DNA of 53,486 bases from Bacteroidales bacterium. GTDB taxonomy: Bacteria; Bacteroidota; Bacteroidia; Bacteroidales; GCA-2748055. The notes under the pieces were generated by a model. The model saw only the letters and a list, made by a program, of their open reading frames with translations, ran no database searches and was not told where the DNA came from. The stretch is from the NCBI GenBank assembly GCA_029210585.1, contig JARGFP010000026.1:1-53486 (forward strand), read 5' to 3'. Below, piece by piece: positions 1 through 7,055 of this stretch; within the stretch, counting starts at the first letter, position 1; each line of letters opens with the position of its first letter. A program made the position numbers and the translations under genes.

Positions 1-1682
1 CTGTTACCCGCCGTGACTGAGATGATATACATCCCCGGTGAAAGTCCTGACAGGTCAAGCACCGGCTTGTCCGAAAAAGTCTGCAATGCATCCACACTTC
101 TTCCATGCATATCAAACAGCCTGACACCAGGTTCACCGGGAGTGCCATCCAGTTCAATTCGCACTTGTTCCTGCGCGGGGTTGGGGTAGAGCCCGAAATG
201 CATTGGCAAGGGGCCGGAAGTTCCTCCCGGCGAACCAAACACAGCGCTGCGGGCAACGAAAGTAAAAATACTGCGATCGTAATAGGTGCCAGACACGTGC
301 TGGAAAACAGACAGTTCGGCGTTGTTTATGATATCATTTCCCTCTACGGTCATACTGTAACTTTCAAAAATCCCGCTGTAATAGAGGTCGCCGTTTCCGG
401 ACAGCCAGACACCGGTGGAAATATCTTCCAGGCTGCCGCTGATGCTTTTCGCCTGCCTGAGGTTCCCTGATTTATCCGTTTCCAGGTAGAATATGTCCTG
501 GTATATGGGGCATACGGAAGAAGAATCGGCATTCCGGTGCAGCTGGAATGCGCCCAGGTCCAGGTGGTGCAGCTGGAATGCGCCCAGGTCCAGGTGGTCC
601 AGCAGCAGCCCGCCCACGACAATGAAGCTGCCTCCCTGCGCAAAGGCATCGTAGGCAAGCGCGCCCACATGCTTGTGTCCCCAGAGGTTGTTGCCGACGA
701 GATCATAGGCCCCGTAATAGAATGCGCTGGTAGTATCGATGGTACCCCCGTTGAATATAATGCGGTATTCTTCCCTGCTACCGGCCACGAAGAGTGAATC
801 GTTGTTACGAAGAATACGATCGGCCTGGTAGAGGGCAGTGTCTTCAATGACCCAGTCTGTTTTTCCATCCGAACCGATCCGGCACAGGTACATCACATCA
901 CGGTAATCACTCCAGGTGATCGGATCCGGTTCGGTATGAATGGACTTGCTGCCGGCAATGTACAGGTTGCCTTCCGTGTCGGATGTGATGTCGTTGAAAC
1001 TATACTGACTGCCTGTTTCACCTTCTTCCCCGACCAGGTCCGCATGAAGAAAATTGCCGTCTTTGTCGATCACCCCGTAATACCCCTTGCTATACCCTGA
1101 ATTCACGGAAAAGTCAATATTGCCAAAAGTAATGCTGCTGGCATTGGTCGATCCCGTAAATAAGATACCCCGGCTTCCACTAAAACGCACTGCCGTTGGC
1201 CATGCATAATAGCTGATCCCGGTAGAATGACTGAGCCATTCCAATACCCCATCCGGGGTGAATTTCGCCACGTAGATATTGTCTGGCCATGCGCTTGACA
1301 CCGTTCTGTCACCGATCTTAAACGAACTACTGCGGAAATTCCCGGTAATGTATATATTGTCCTGTTCATCCAGGCAGATCCCGCTGACATATTCCTCTTT
1401 CTCCCCGCCAAAGGAAAGCTTCCACACCATGTTGCCCGCCGTATCATATTTCACAAGAAAAACGTCGGTTATACCATTATTATTCAGTGTGTTGAAAGCA
1501 TCAATCTCAAGTTTCCCCGATGAGAAGGAACCCGCAATGATGGGATGGTTTTCAGTATCTGTAACCACACCCGTGATTTCCGTGTTTCCCTTTGTGCTGC
1601 CAAAGCTTCTTACCCAGTTTTGGGCATATAGACTGTTGGATGCCATGGCCATCAGGACAATGAAGTGTAACGCTTTTTTCAT
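1..1682 (-). CDS. Secreted beta-propeller-type repeat protein with T9SS sorting domain (C-terminal end beyond window)
   Basis: An open frame runs from ATG at 1682 to the left edge without a stop, about 560 codons. The N-terminus is a signal peptide (MKKALHFIVLMAMASNSLYA, then QNW). The body has repeated blades of the type ITGVVTDTENHPIIAGSF, DEQDNIYITGNF and SDTEGNLYIAGS, the pattern of SBBP/NHL-like propeller repeats. Near the edge FGLYPNPAQEQVRIEL followed by LFDMHGRSVDAL and LSGLSPGMYIISV is a typical type A T9SS C-terminal domain, so only some 5-15 residues should be missing. Such proteins are exported by Sec and then moved across the outer membrane by T9SS; the ligand is unknown. A 30-bp in-frame tandem duplication lies inside the gene at 536-595. 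Confidence 0.85.
   Translation of the reverse strand, partial: MKKALHFIVLMAMASNSLYAQNWVRSFGSTKGNTEITGVVTDTENHPIIAGSFSSGKLEIDAFNTLNNNGITDVFLVKYDTAGNMVWKLSFGGEKEEYVSGICLDEQDNIYITGNFRSSSFKIGDRTVSSAWPDNIYVAKFTPDGVLEWLSHSTGISYYAWPTAVRFSGSRGILFTGSTNASSITFGNIDFSVNSGYSKGYYGVIDKDGNFLHADLVGEEGETGSQYSFNDITSDTEGNLYIAGSKSIHTEPDPITWSDYRDVMYLCRIGSDGKTDWVIEDTALYQADRILRNNDSLFVAGSREEYRIIFNGGTIDTTSAFYYGAYDLVGNNLWGHKHVGALAYDAFAQGGSFIVVGGLLLDHLDLGAFQLHHLDLGAFQLHRNADSSSVCPIYQDIFYLETDKSGNLRQAKSISGSLEDISTGVWLSGNGDLYYSGIFESYSMTVEGNDIINNAELSVFQHVSGTYYDRSIFTFVARSAVFGSPGGTSGPLPMHFGLYPNPAQEQVRIELDGTPGEPGVRLFDMHGRSVDALQTFSDKPVLDLSGLSPGMYIISVTAGN
536..595. repeat. Perfect 30-bp tandem duplication inside the T9SS propeller gene
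   Basis: Two identical 30-base units lie at 536-565 and 566-595. In the coding strand they add ten residues (HLDLGAFQLH twice in a row) without breaking the frame. Perfect identity suggests a recent slippage event, or a short-repeat assembly artefact. Confidence 0.9.
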
Positions 1683-1980
1683 AGGTGCACTCCCTTCCTC
1701 TTTAACCCATTGTGTATAAAATTACTAAAAAAACCGCCTGGCCAGCATTGCAGTCAACCGGTGATATCATTCATTGCCGGGCGCTGTTCCATACCATGCG
1801 GTATATCTAAGGGATGAAAAAAGAGGATGCAGGGTTGCCTCCACCATGAAAATGTATTGCACCTGTCACAATGATGCAACAGGTGCCGGCACATATGGGG
1901 TCTCAGCAGGTGGTCAGGGCAGGCTCTGATGCGATACGCAGCTGATCAAGGGATACTTCCCTGATCGAAGCAGAGGGGGA
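1683..1980. other. Intergenic region with one hairpin
   Basis: No convincing gene. An inverted repeat with 8-bp perfect arms (GCACCTGT / ACAGGTGC, 1859-1886) may end transcription of the E2-like gene, but no T-tract follows it. The promoter of the propeller gene should lie near 1683-1760; I see no clear TAnnTTTG box. Confidence 0.4.
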
Positions 1981-2796
1981 TTACATCATGTGTGAGATAC
2001 CTGACCGAAGGGTTTCCAGCAACTGGTTCATGAACCTGGCTGCGGGTGCTCCATCCATAATATTGTGATCAAAGGAACCGGTGATGCAGAGATATTCCCG
2101 CTCCTCCTGGATACCGTCACGGGTCACCATGCGTTTTTCAATGCTGCCTACGGTGATCAGCACCGTGGCACTTCCGTGGGGAATAAACCATACCGGTTCG
2201 CGGCTGAACATCCCCACTGCCGTCACCGCTACCTTGCCATATTTCTTCGCCATCCTGATGTTGCGATCGGCCATGCGCACGAAAGACTTCAGGAGGAATG
2301 CAGGAATGAACCTGATCCTGCCCATCCCCTGCAGGCCGCCAAGTCTGACCGCATTGCCGGAATCCTTCGACACGGACTCCCTGATTTCGGCACTGATTTC
2401 CCGGTAGCTTTTCTGATCTGCATTCCGGATACACACCGGCTCCGGTACCTTTTCCCCTTCAAATTCGCGTTCCACCAGCACACTGACATTCACATCTTCC
2501 AACACGATAAGTCGGTTGTAGCGAATAAAGGAATTCAGCTTTTTATGATCGGCAATGACTTCGGCCAGGCACTTCACTACATAGGCGGTAAAGGACAGCT
2601 TTTCACCAGTACTGTTATCATGCGCACGGATCATCCTGCGGGCTTCCGTCACATCAGCCTGGGCAAGACTGTGAATGATGTTCTTTCTGTGGGAGACGGA
2701 TGCCGAAGCTGCCACCATTTTTCGGTTAAAACTCAGGAGTTCGGTGCTGAAACCACGGTTCGCAGTAAAAGTATTTTGATTTCGATTCATTTTCAT
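1981..2796 (-). CDS. Stand-alone 2-oxoacid dehydrogenase acyltransferase (E2) catalytic domain protein
   Basis: The 271-residue product matches the catalytic core of dihydrolipoamide acyltransferases. After an N-terminal stretch (MVAASASVSHRKNIIHSLAQ) comes the acyltransferase fold, ending in FDHNIMDGAPAARFMNQLL with the HxxxDG active-site motif (His and Asp present). Family E2 proteins normally carry one or more lipoyl domains and a subunit-binding domain before this core; both are absent, and no E1 or E3 gene is nearby. It is therefore either an acyltransferase using a free acyl-CoA substrate, in the manner of chloramphenicol acetyltransferases that share the fold, or a partner of a complex encoded elsewhere. 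A 54-codon reading frame ends 16 bp upstream and both probably share the promoter at 3005-3034. Confidence 0.75.
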   Translation of the reverse strand: MKMNRNQNTFTANRGFSTELLSFNRKMVAASASVSHRKNIIHSLAQADVTEARRMIRAHDNSTGEKLSFTAYVVKCLAEVIADHKKLNSFIRYNRLIVLEDVNVSVLVEREFEGEKVPEPVCIRNADQKSYREISAEIRESVSKDSGNAVRLGGLQGMGRIRFIPAFLLKSFVRMADRNIRMAKKYGKVAVTAVGMFSREPVWFIPHGSATVLITVGSIEKRMVTRDGIQEEREYLCITGSFDHNIMDGAPAARFMNQLLETLRSGISHMM

Positions 2797-2812
2797 GACC
2801 CTTCCTGTTTTT

Positions 2813-2977
2813 TTACTGCGACCCAGGTTTCAAAATCCTGTTCAGGTATTCCAACAAGCTTTTTCTGGAAGAACAATAGTGTTGCCGGCAGAGGTTCAGT
2901 CCGAACCGGGAGATGGTCTCCTCCCAGTCGGACTCTGAAAAGTTGAAATACTTTATAAGGCTCTCCCTGAAGTCCAT
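2813..2977 (-). CDS. Small 54-residue protein upstream of the E2-like gene
   Basis: ATG at 2977 to TAA at 2813. The product starts MDFRESLIKYFNFSESDWEE and has normal amino-acid composition with amphipathic helices; the first 30 residues resemble the opening helix of Crp/Fnr-type cyclic-nucleotide-domain proteins, which would make it a truncated remnant, but the likeness is weak. Support for being expressed is a near-consensus promoter 28 bp upstream and tight spacing to the E2-like gene. The overlapping 81-codon frame at 2793-3038 has a less natural composition and I prefer this one. Confidence 0.4.
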   Translation of the reverse strand: MDFRESLIKYFNFSESDWEETISRFGLNLCRQHYCSSRKSLLEYLNRILKPGSQ

Positions 2978-3004
2978 ATGACGACCAAGATACTACATTT
3001 GTTC

Positions 3005-3034
3005 CAAAGATAATTAGGAATGAATGATGTTCAA
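3005..3034 (-). promoter_or_regulatory. Bacteroidota-type promoter for the small ORF and E2-like gene
   Basis: On the minus strand TTG (3032-3034), 19 bases, then TATCTTTG (3005-3012), matching the Bacteroidota pattern TTG-N19-TAnnTTTG. The expected start of transcription is about 20-25 bp before the ATG at 2977. Confidence 0.55.
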
Positions 3035-3295
3035 TCAATGAGATTTCATTAAGTCTGTTCTACGGACTGTTCGGCGCATTCAAACTGGGCGTAACCCTGG
3101 ATGCCCGATTGATTATCGGTTCGCTGACACTGCTGGTAAAATACCTTACATCAATGAAAGGGTAGTCTTCCTGGAGCGTTTCAGGGAGTTTATTCAACTT
3201 GTAAACTGCTTCCGCAGGAAAATAAATTCCTTTCTTCCTCGTTAGGTAGGTACAGAAAATCATTTTATTTCTTTTCACTGCAAAACCCTCAACAG
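3035..3295. other. Intergenic region, no clear gene
   Basis: On the plus strand a hydrophobic open stretch (about 3057-3167, reading FYGLFGAFKLGVTL then LIIGSLTLLVKYL and a stop) looks like a membrane-protein tail without a start and may be a gene remnant. The opposite strand has an unconvincing 72-codon frame (3060-3278). Neither can be assigned. Confidence 0.25.
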
Positions 3296-3877
3296 ATGAA
3301 AAAACTATTCTTGTTTCCCGGTATCTTCCTGCTTGTTATTTCATGCAACAAATATAAAAACGGGGATTTCTCAGGTGTTCTCGTAAATGATATAAATGGA
3401 AATATAGTGATGATGCTTGGTAAAGATGACGGTGACTGGCAATTTGGTGATGTTTTCTCAGGGGAGGTAGAAGCCCTGTTTGAAGAAGATTTCACAGAAG
3501 TTCATCCCCTGGTAAATAATCTTGAATTTGAAGCTGATACTGTCGAAAACGGTATAATAGTGATGAGCGACAGTTTTATGGCTTACCCCACTGTGACCAG
3601 CGATGTTCTCAACTTTTATTGCAAACAGTCACAGGACCAAAGAACAATGCAGATTGTAATCGTAGATGACGATTATACACCGCTGCTCCGGTATGCATAT
3701 ACTTTTGAGACAAGAGGGTTCATTTCATTTAGTACGAGTCTGCTGTACCTGGGACTTAGTCTCGATCATGTTCACCGGGTATATTACAAATTGATCGATA
3801 CAGCAAGCAATTCCATTTGCGGACATGGGGATATTGTTGTTTCCGATGATCCCGACCGCTTTCTTGGAATCGATTAA
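3296..3877 (+). CDS. Hypothetical lipoprotein
   Basis: 193 residues with a type II signal peptide: MKKLFLFPGIFLLVISC, where Cys17 is the lipidation site. The mature protein is acidic and rich in beta-strand-like segments; it has no motif I recognise. Its last codons overlap by 4 bp the stop of the convergent sugar dehydrogenase gene, so the two genes share a termination region. Probably periplasmic or surface exposed; function unknown. Confidence 0.7.
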   Translation: MKKLFLFPGIFLLVISCNKYKNGDFSGVLVNDINGNIVMMLGKDDGDWQFGDVFSGEVEALFEEDFTEVHPLVNNLEFEADTVENGIIVMSDSFMAYPTVTSDVLNFYCKQSQDQRTMQIVIVDDDYTPLLRYAYTFETRGFISFSTSLLYLGLSLDHVHRVYYKLIDTASNSICGHGDIVVSDDPDRFLGID

Positions 3878-5298
3878 TTCACCGGCAGTAGTTTCACGAT
3901 GAAGCCCGGGGTCTCCATGGCGACATAGATGAATCCGTCCGGGCTCATCTCCACGTTCCGTACGCGGCCGATGCCTTCGAGGAGCTTCTCCTGGTCCGTC
4001 ACTTCATTCCTATCCAGCGCTACCCGCTCCAGGTACTTGAACCGCAGGGAGCCAATCAGGATATTGTTCTTCCAGCCCGGGTACCGGTCGCTGTCCACGA
4101 AGGTCATGCCACAGGGCGCAATGGATGGATCCCAGTAGACCACCGGCTGCTCCATGCCCTCCTTATGCGTAATGTCGGTGAATTTCGTGCCGTTGTAATT
4201 GATCCCGTAAGAGATCACCGGCCAGCCATAATTTTTACCTTTCTCGATCAGGTTCAGCTCATCTCCACCCCTGGGACCGTGTTCTGATTCCCATATCTCG
4301 CCGGTCTCCGGGTGCATCGTGGTACCCTGCGGGTTCCGGTGACCATATGAATAGATGGAAGGCATGGCGCCGGGTGTATCCAAGAACGGATTGTCTTCCG
4401 GGATGGAACCATCGTCATGAATCCGGTGTATTTTCCCGGCATGGTTTTCCAGGCTCTGCGGATTCTCGTCCCTGTTGCCACGGTCCCCGATGCCGAACCA
4501 CAAATACCCTTCCATGTCAAACTGCAGTTTGCAGCCCCAGTGCTGTCCCTTGTTGGAATCCGGGGTGCCATCAAAGATCACTTCCTGGTCCACCAGCATG
4601 TTGCCCGACAACCGTGCGCGCATCACTGCGGTACATCCTTCGCGTGGATCGTCTTTAGAAGGCTGGGAATAGGAAAAGTACAACCATCCGTTCTTCTCAT
4701 ACTCCGGATGCAGACGCAAATCCAGCAATCCGCCCTGACCTTTTGCCAGGATGGTAGGCAGCCCCGTTACCACAGTTTTTCTTCCATTGGAGAACCTGTA
4801 CAAAATGCCGGCCCGCTCCGCGATCAGCATGTCACCGCCGGGAAGAAACTCCATTCCCCATGGAACATCCAGACCAGTCACGACCGTATCGATAATAAAA
4901 TTTTGCTTTTTTGATTTTACCACCCTTTCCGCGGCTAGTGAAGCACCCCCGGAGACCGTCTCCTCGGGAACTGCCGAACGAACATATTCCGCCAGTGCCC
5001 TGATCTCCTTGTCGGTAAAAGTGGCTTCAAATCCGGGCATCCCGATATCCTCACGACCGAACTTGATACTGTTGAATGCCGCCTGGTCATTATCCCCGTA
5101 CATCCAGTCACTTTTGTCGAATTTTTCCAGGTTTTCTCCATGACAACCGGCACAATAGTTCAGGTAGTTTTCACGTACATCCTGCGCATTCCCTGCCAGG
5201 CCGGAAGCTTTTCCATTGGTGCATCCCGCAAGCATTGCGTAACCGATAAAAAGGATGAATACCAATAAACTCAGAGTACTTTTTCCAGGTGTCTTCAT
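3874..5298 (-). CDS. PQQ-type sugar dehydrogenase with N-terminal cytochrome c domain (lipoprotein)
   Basis: I start it at ATG 5298 rather than the upstream in-frame ATG at 5337, because MKTPGKSTLSLLVFILFIGY followed by AMLAGC is a complete lipoprotein signal. Next comes a class I cytochrome c domain with the haem motif CAGCH and the axial Met in GMPGF (about residues 40-115). The rest is the six-bladed propeller of soluble glucose/aldose dehydrogenases (GSDH family): GLDVPWGMEFLPGGDMLIAE, GGLLDLRLHPEY, YSYGHRNPQG and WESEHGPRGGDELN, which in the family hold the catalytic His and PQQ/Ca ligands. The fusion lets electrons from periplasmic aldose oxidation pass directly to c haem. No PQQ synthesis genes are in the window. 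Confidence 0.85.
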   Translation of the reverse strand: MKTPGKSTLSLLVFILFIGYAMLAGCTNGKASGLAGNAQDVRENYLNYCAGCHGENLEKFDKSDWMYGDNDQAAFNSIKFGREDIGMPGFEATFTDKEIRALAEYVRSAVPEETVSGGASLAAERVVKSKKQNFIIDTVVTGLDVPWGMEFLPGGDMLIAERAGILYRFSNGRKTVVTGLPTILAKGQGGLLDLRLHPEYEKNGWLYFSYSQPSKDDPREGCTAVMRARLSGNMLVDQEVIFDGTPDSNKGQHWGCKLQFDMEGYLWFGIGDRGNRDENPQSLENHAGKIHRIHDDGSIPEDNPFLDTPGAMPSIYSYGHRNPQGTTMHPETGEIWESEHGPRGGDELNLIEKGKNYGWPVISYGINYNGTKFTDITHKEGMEQPVVYWDPSIAPCGMTFVDSDRYPGWKNNILIGSLRFKYLERVALDRNEVTDQEKLLEGIGRVRNVEMSPDGFIYVAMETPGFIVKLLPVN

Positions 5299-5416
5299 GG
5301 TTAACAAAATTAAATGTAGTAAATGTATGAAACGCATGTGACAGTTTTTAGTTCATGCAGCGCAGGTCATGGCAGATTCGCTTCGCTGAGCATCCAGTCT
5401 TCCCGTATTTGCATGC

Positions 5417-5824
5417 TCATGAAGAAGCCCGCCGGAGCTCCAACGCATCAAGCAGGATCTTCATGTGATCAAATGCAAGATCTTCATCCTGCCAGTGCTC
5501 CACAAGCTCCGCCGCTGCGGCATCATCTCCCGCCTGCAGGTCCGCAAGATCCGCCTCTGCAAGGAAAGCACACGATACGGTGCGTCCCCTGGGATCGCGA
5601 TCCGGTTCAGCATACACCCCCACGAACCGGAGGTGCCGCACGTCAAGTCCCGTCTCTTCCTTCGCTTCTCTTGCACAGGCCGCTTCCACAGTCTCACCTT
5701 CTTCCACGAATCCTCCCGGCAACGCATACATGCCCTGGAATGGCGGATATTTCCGGCGGATCAGTACTGCGACATCCCCTTTAAAAATGACACAATCGGT
5801 TGTTAAGGCACAGTTATAACGCAT
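5417..5824 (-). CDS. Nudix hydrolase (ADP-ribose pyrophosphatase-like)
   Basis: ATG at 5824 (MRYNCALTTDCVIF) is preferred to the in-frame ATG at 5854, since family members begin just before the first beta strand. The Nudix box is complete: GGFVEEGETVEAACAREAKE then ETGLDV, matching GX5EX7REUXEEXGU, so the metal-binding glutamates are intact. The 135-residue length and the motif YALPGG are typical of the single-domain group hydrolysing nucleoside-diphosphate derivatives. Exact substrate unknown. Cytoplasmic, apparently monocistronic. Confidence 0.85.
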   Translation of the reverse strand: MRYNCALTTDCVIFKGDVAVLIRRKYPPFQGMYALPGGFVEEGETVEAACAREAKEETGLDVRHLRFVGVYAEPDRDPRGRTVSCAFLAEADLADLQAGDDAAAAELVEHWQDEDLAFDHMKILLDALELRRASS

Positions 5825-6070
5825 GACATAACGTTTTTTTTCCGTAATTATCACAAGTTACAAATTCTTCTTTTAATACGGCGCTTTGAACAGCCGATGT
5901 GTCTGGTAATCGCCCGGGCATCTTTTTTGAATAAAATAAAACAACAGGCAAATCATCTTGTTATTATCCATGGTTTTTTGCAGGTTTATCATAATATTGT
6001 CAGAAATTAACACCGCCCCGCCAGGGATGACAAATTCGCCCCGCCAGAGATAATTTAAAAAAGTGCTGCC

Positions 6071-6649
6071 ATGAAAATAAAATCATACATTCTTATCTGC
6101 ATCCTTTCAGTCATGCTGATCGTGCCCTGTTCTGCCCAGACAGCCGGACTGGAAGTTGGTGACAAAGTGAAACCCTTTTCTGCAAAGGCAGACAATGGAA
6201 AAACCTGGAAGTCAACACGTGTCATTGGCAACAAGAACCTCGTGGTCTATTTCTATCCTGCGGCCATGACCGGTGGCTGCACGAAACAGGCCTGTGCCTA
6301 CAGGGATTCGAAAGACGACCTGGCTGCACTCGATGCAGTGGTGGTGGGCGTTAGCGGTGATGAAGTGCAGAACCTGGAACTGTTCAAGCGCGCCCATGCG
6401 CTTAATTTCACCCTGCTCTCGGATCCCGACGGAGCAATTGCAGAAATGTTCGGAGTGCCGGTGAAAAGGGAGGAAAGATCGATCGAAAGAGAGGTGGATA
6501 ACAACCTGTATACACTCAAAAGAGAGGTCACCACTGCCCGCTGGACCTTCGTGATCAACAAAGACGGCAAGGTCGTGTACAAGACTGCAGATGTAAATGC
6601 TGAGCAAGACAGCAAAAATGTAGTTGAAGTGCTGCAACAACTGGAGTAA
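6071..6649 (+). CDS. Exported peroxiredoxin, BCP/PrxQ type
   Basis: A signal peptide (MKIKSYILICILSVMLIVPC, SAQ) precedes an AhpC/TSA thioredoxin fold. The active-site segment YFYPAAMTGGCTKQACAYRD has the peroxidatic Cys and a second Cys five residues later, the arrangement of the bacterioferritin-comigratory (PrxQ) group, which forms an intramolecular disulfide. Later VVGVSGDEVQNLELFK and LLSDPDG are family landmarks. Most PrxQ proteins are cytoplasmic; the leader implies peroxide removal in the periplasm. A small membrane protein follows 16 bp downstream and is probably cotranscribed. Confidence 0.9.
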   Translation: MKIKSYILICILSVMLIVPCSAQTAGLEVGDKVKPFSAKADNGKTWKSTRVIGNKNLVVYFYPAAMTGGCTKQACAYRDSKDDLAALDAVVVGVSGDEVQNLELFKRAHALNFTLLSDPDGAIAEMFGVPVKREERSIEREVDNNLYTLKREVTTARWTFVINKDGKVVYKTADVNAEQDSKNVVEVLQQLE

Positions 6650-6665
6650 TTACTAAATTTACAGT

Positions 6666-6971
6666 ATGGTAAAAATCCTGGTGGTCGGACTGATCGTATA
6701 TATTGTAAATATCCCATTCGGATACTGGCGTGCCAACGTGAAAAAACTGTCCTTGCAATGGTTCCTGGCCATCCACATCGCGGTGGCACTCGTTATCGGA
6801 TTGCGCCTGCTTTCACATATTGGCTTCGCATGGTATACCTATGTGGTGCTGGTAACCGCCTTCGCACTCGGTCAACAGTCTGGTGCAATGGTCATTAAAA
6901 AGCTCCGGCGGATCTGCGACCATGCTACCTCATGTATGATAATGGATGTGTACCGATGTGCAAGACACTGA
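6666..6971 (+). CDS. Small conserved membrane protein
   Basis: 101 residues with three hydrophobic segments: KILVVGLIVYIVNI, WFLAIHIAVALVIGLRLL and WYTYVVLVTAFALGQ. The pattern (IPFGYWR, LSLQWFLAIH, then FALGQQSG) is that of a small conserved inner-membrane family of unknown function found across bacteria. The final 15 residues (TSCMIMDVYRCARH) look unlike the family and may result from a shifted or extended end. It follows the peroxiredoxin gene closely. Confidence 0.6.
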   Translation: MVKILVVGLIVYIVNIPFGYWRANVKKLSLQWFLAIHIAVALVIGLRLLSHIGFAWYTYVVLVTAFALGQQSGAMVIKKLRRICDHATSCMIMDVYRCARH

Positions 6972-7055
6972 AACAACCTGTCGTCAACCCGCGATCTGTA
7001 TTTAATTCGGGAAACAGTTATCCCTGCTGAAACACGCAAAACATAACCCGGCCGA

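Noticed and set aside
2065-2946. 293-codon plus-strand open frame opposite the E2-like gene
   Set aside because: It is the mirror of the minus-strand acyltransferase gene, which has an intact active-site motif and promoter; the plus-strand product is His-rich and matches nothing.
2793-3038. 81-codon frame touching the E2-like start
   Set aside because: The overlapping 54-codon frame (2813-2977) fits the promoter and has more natural composition; both cannot be real.
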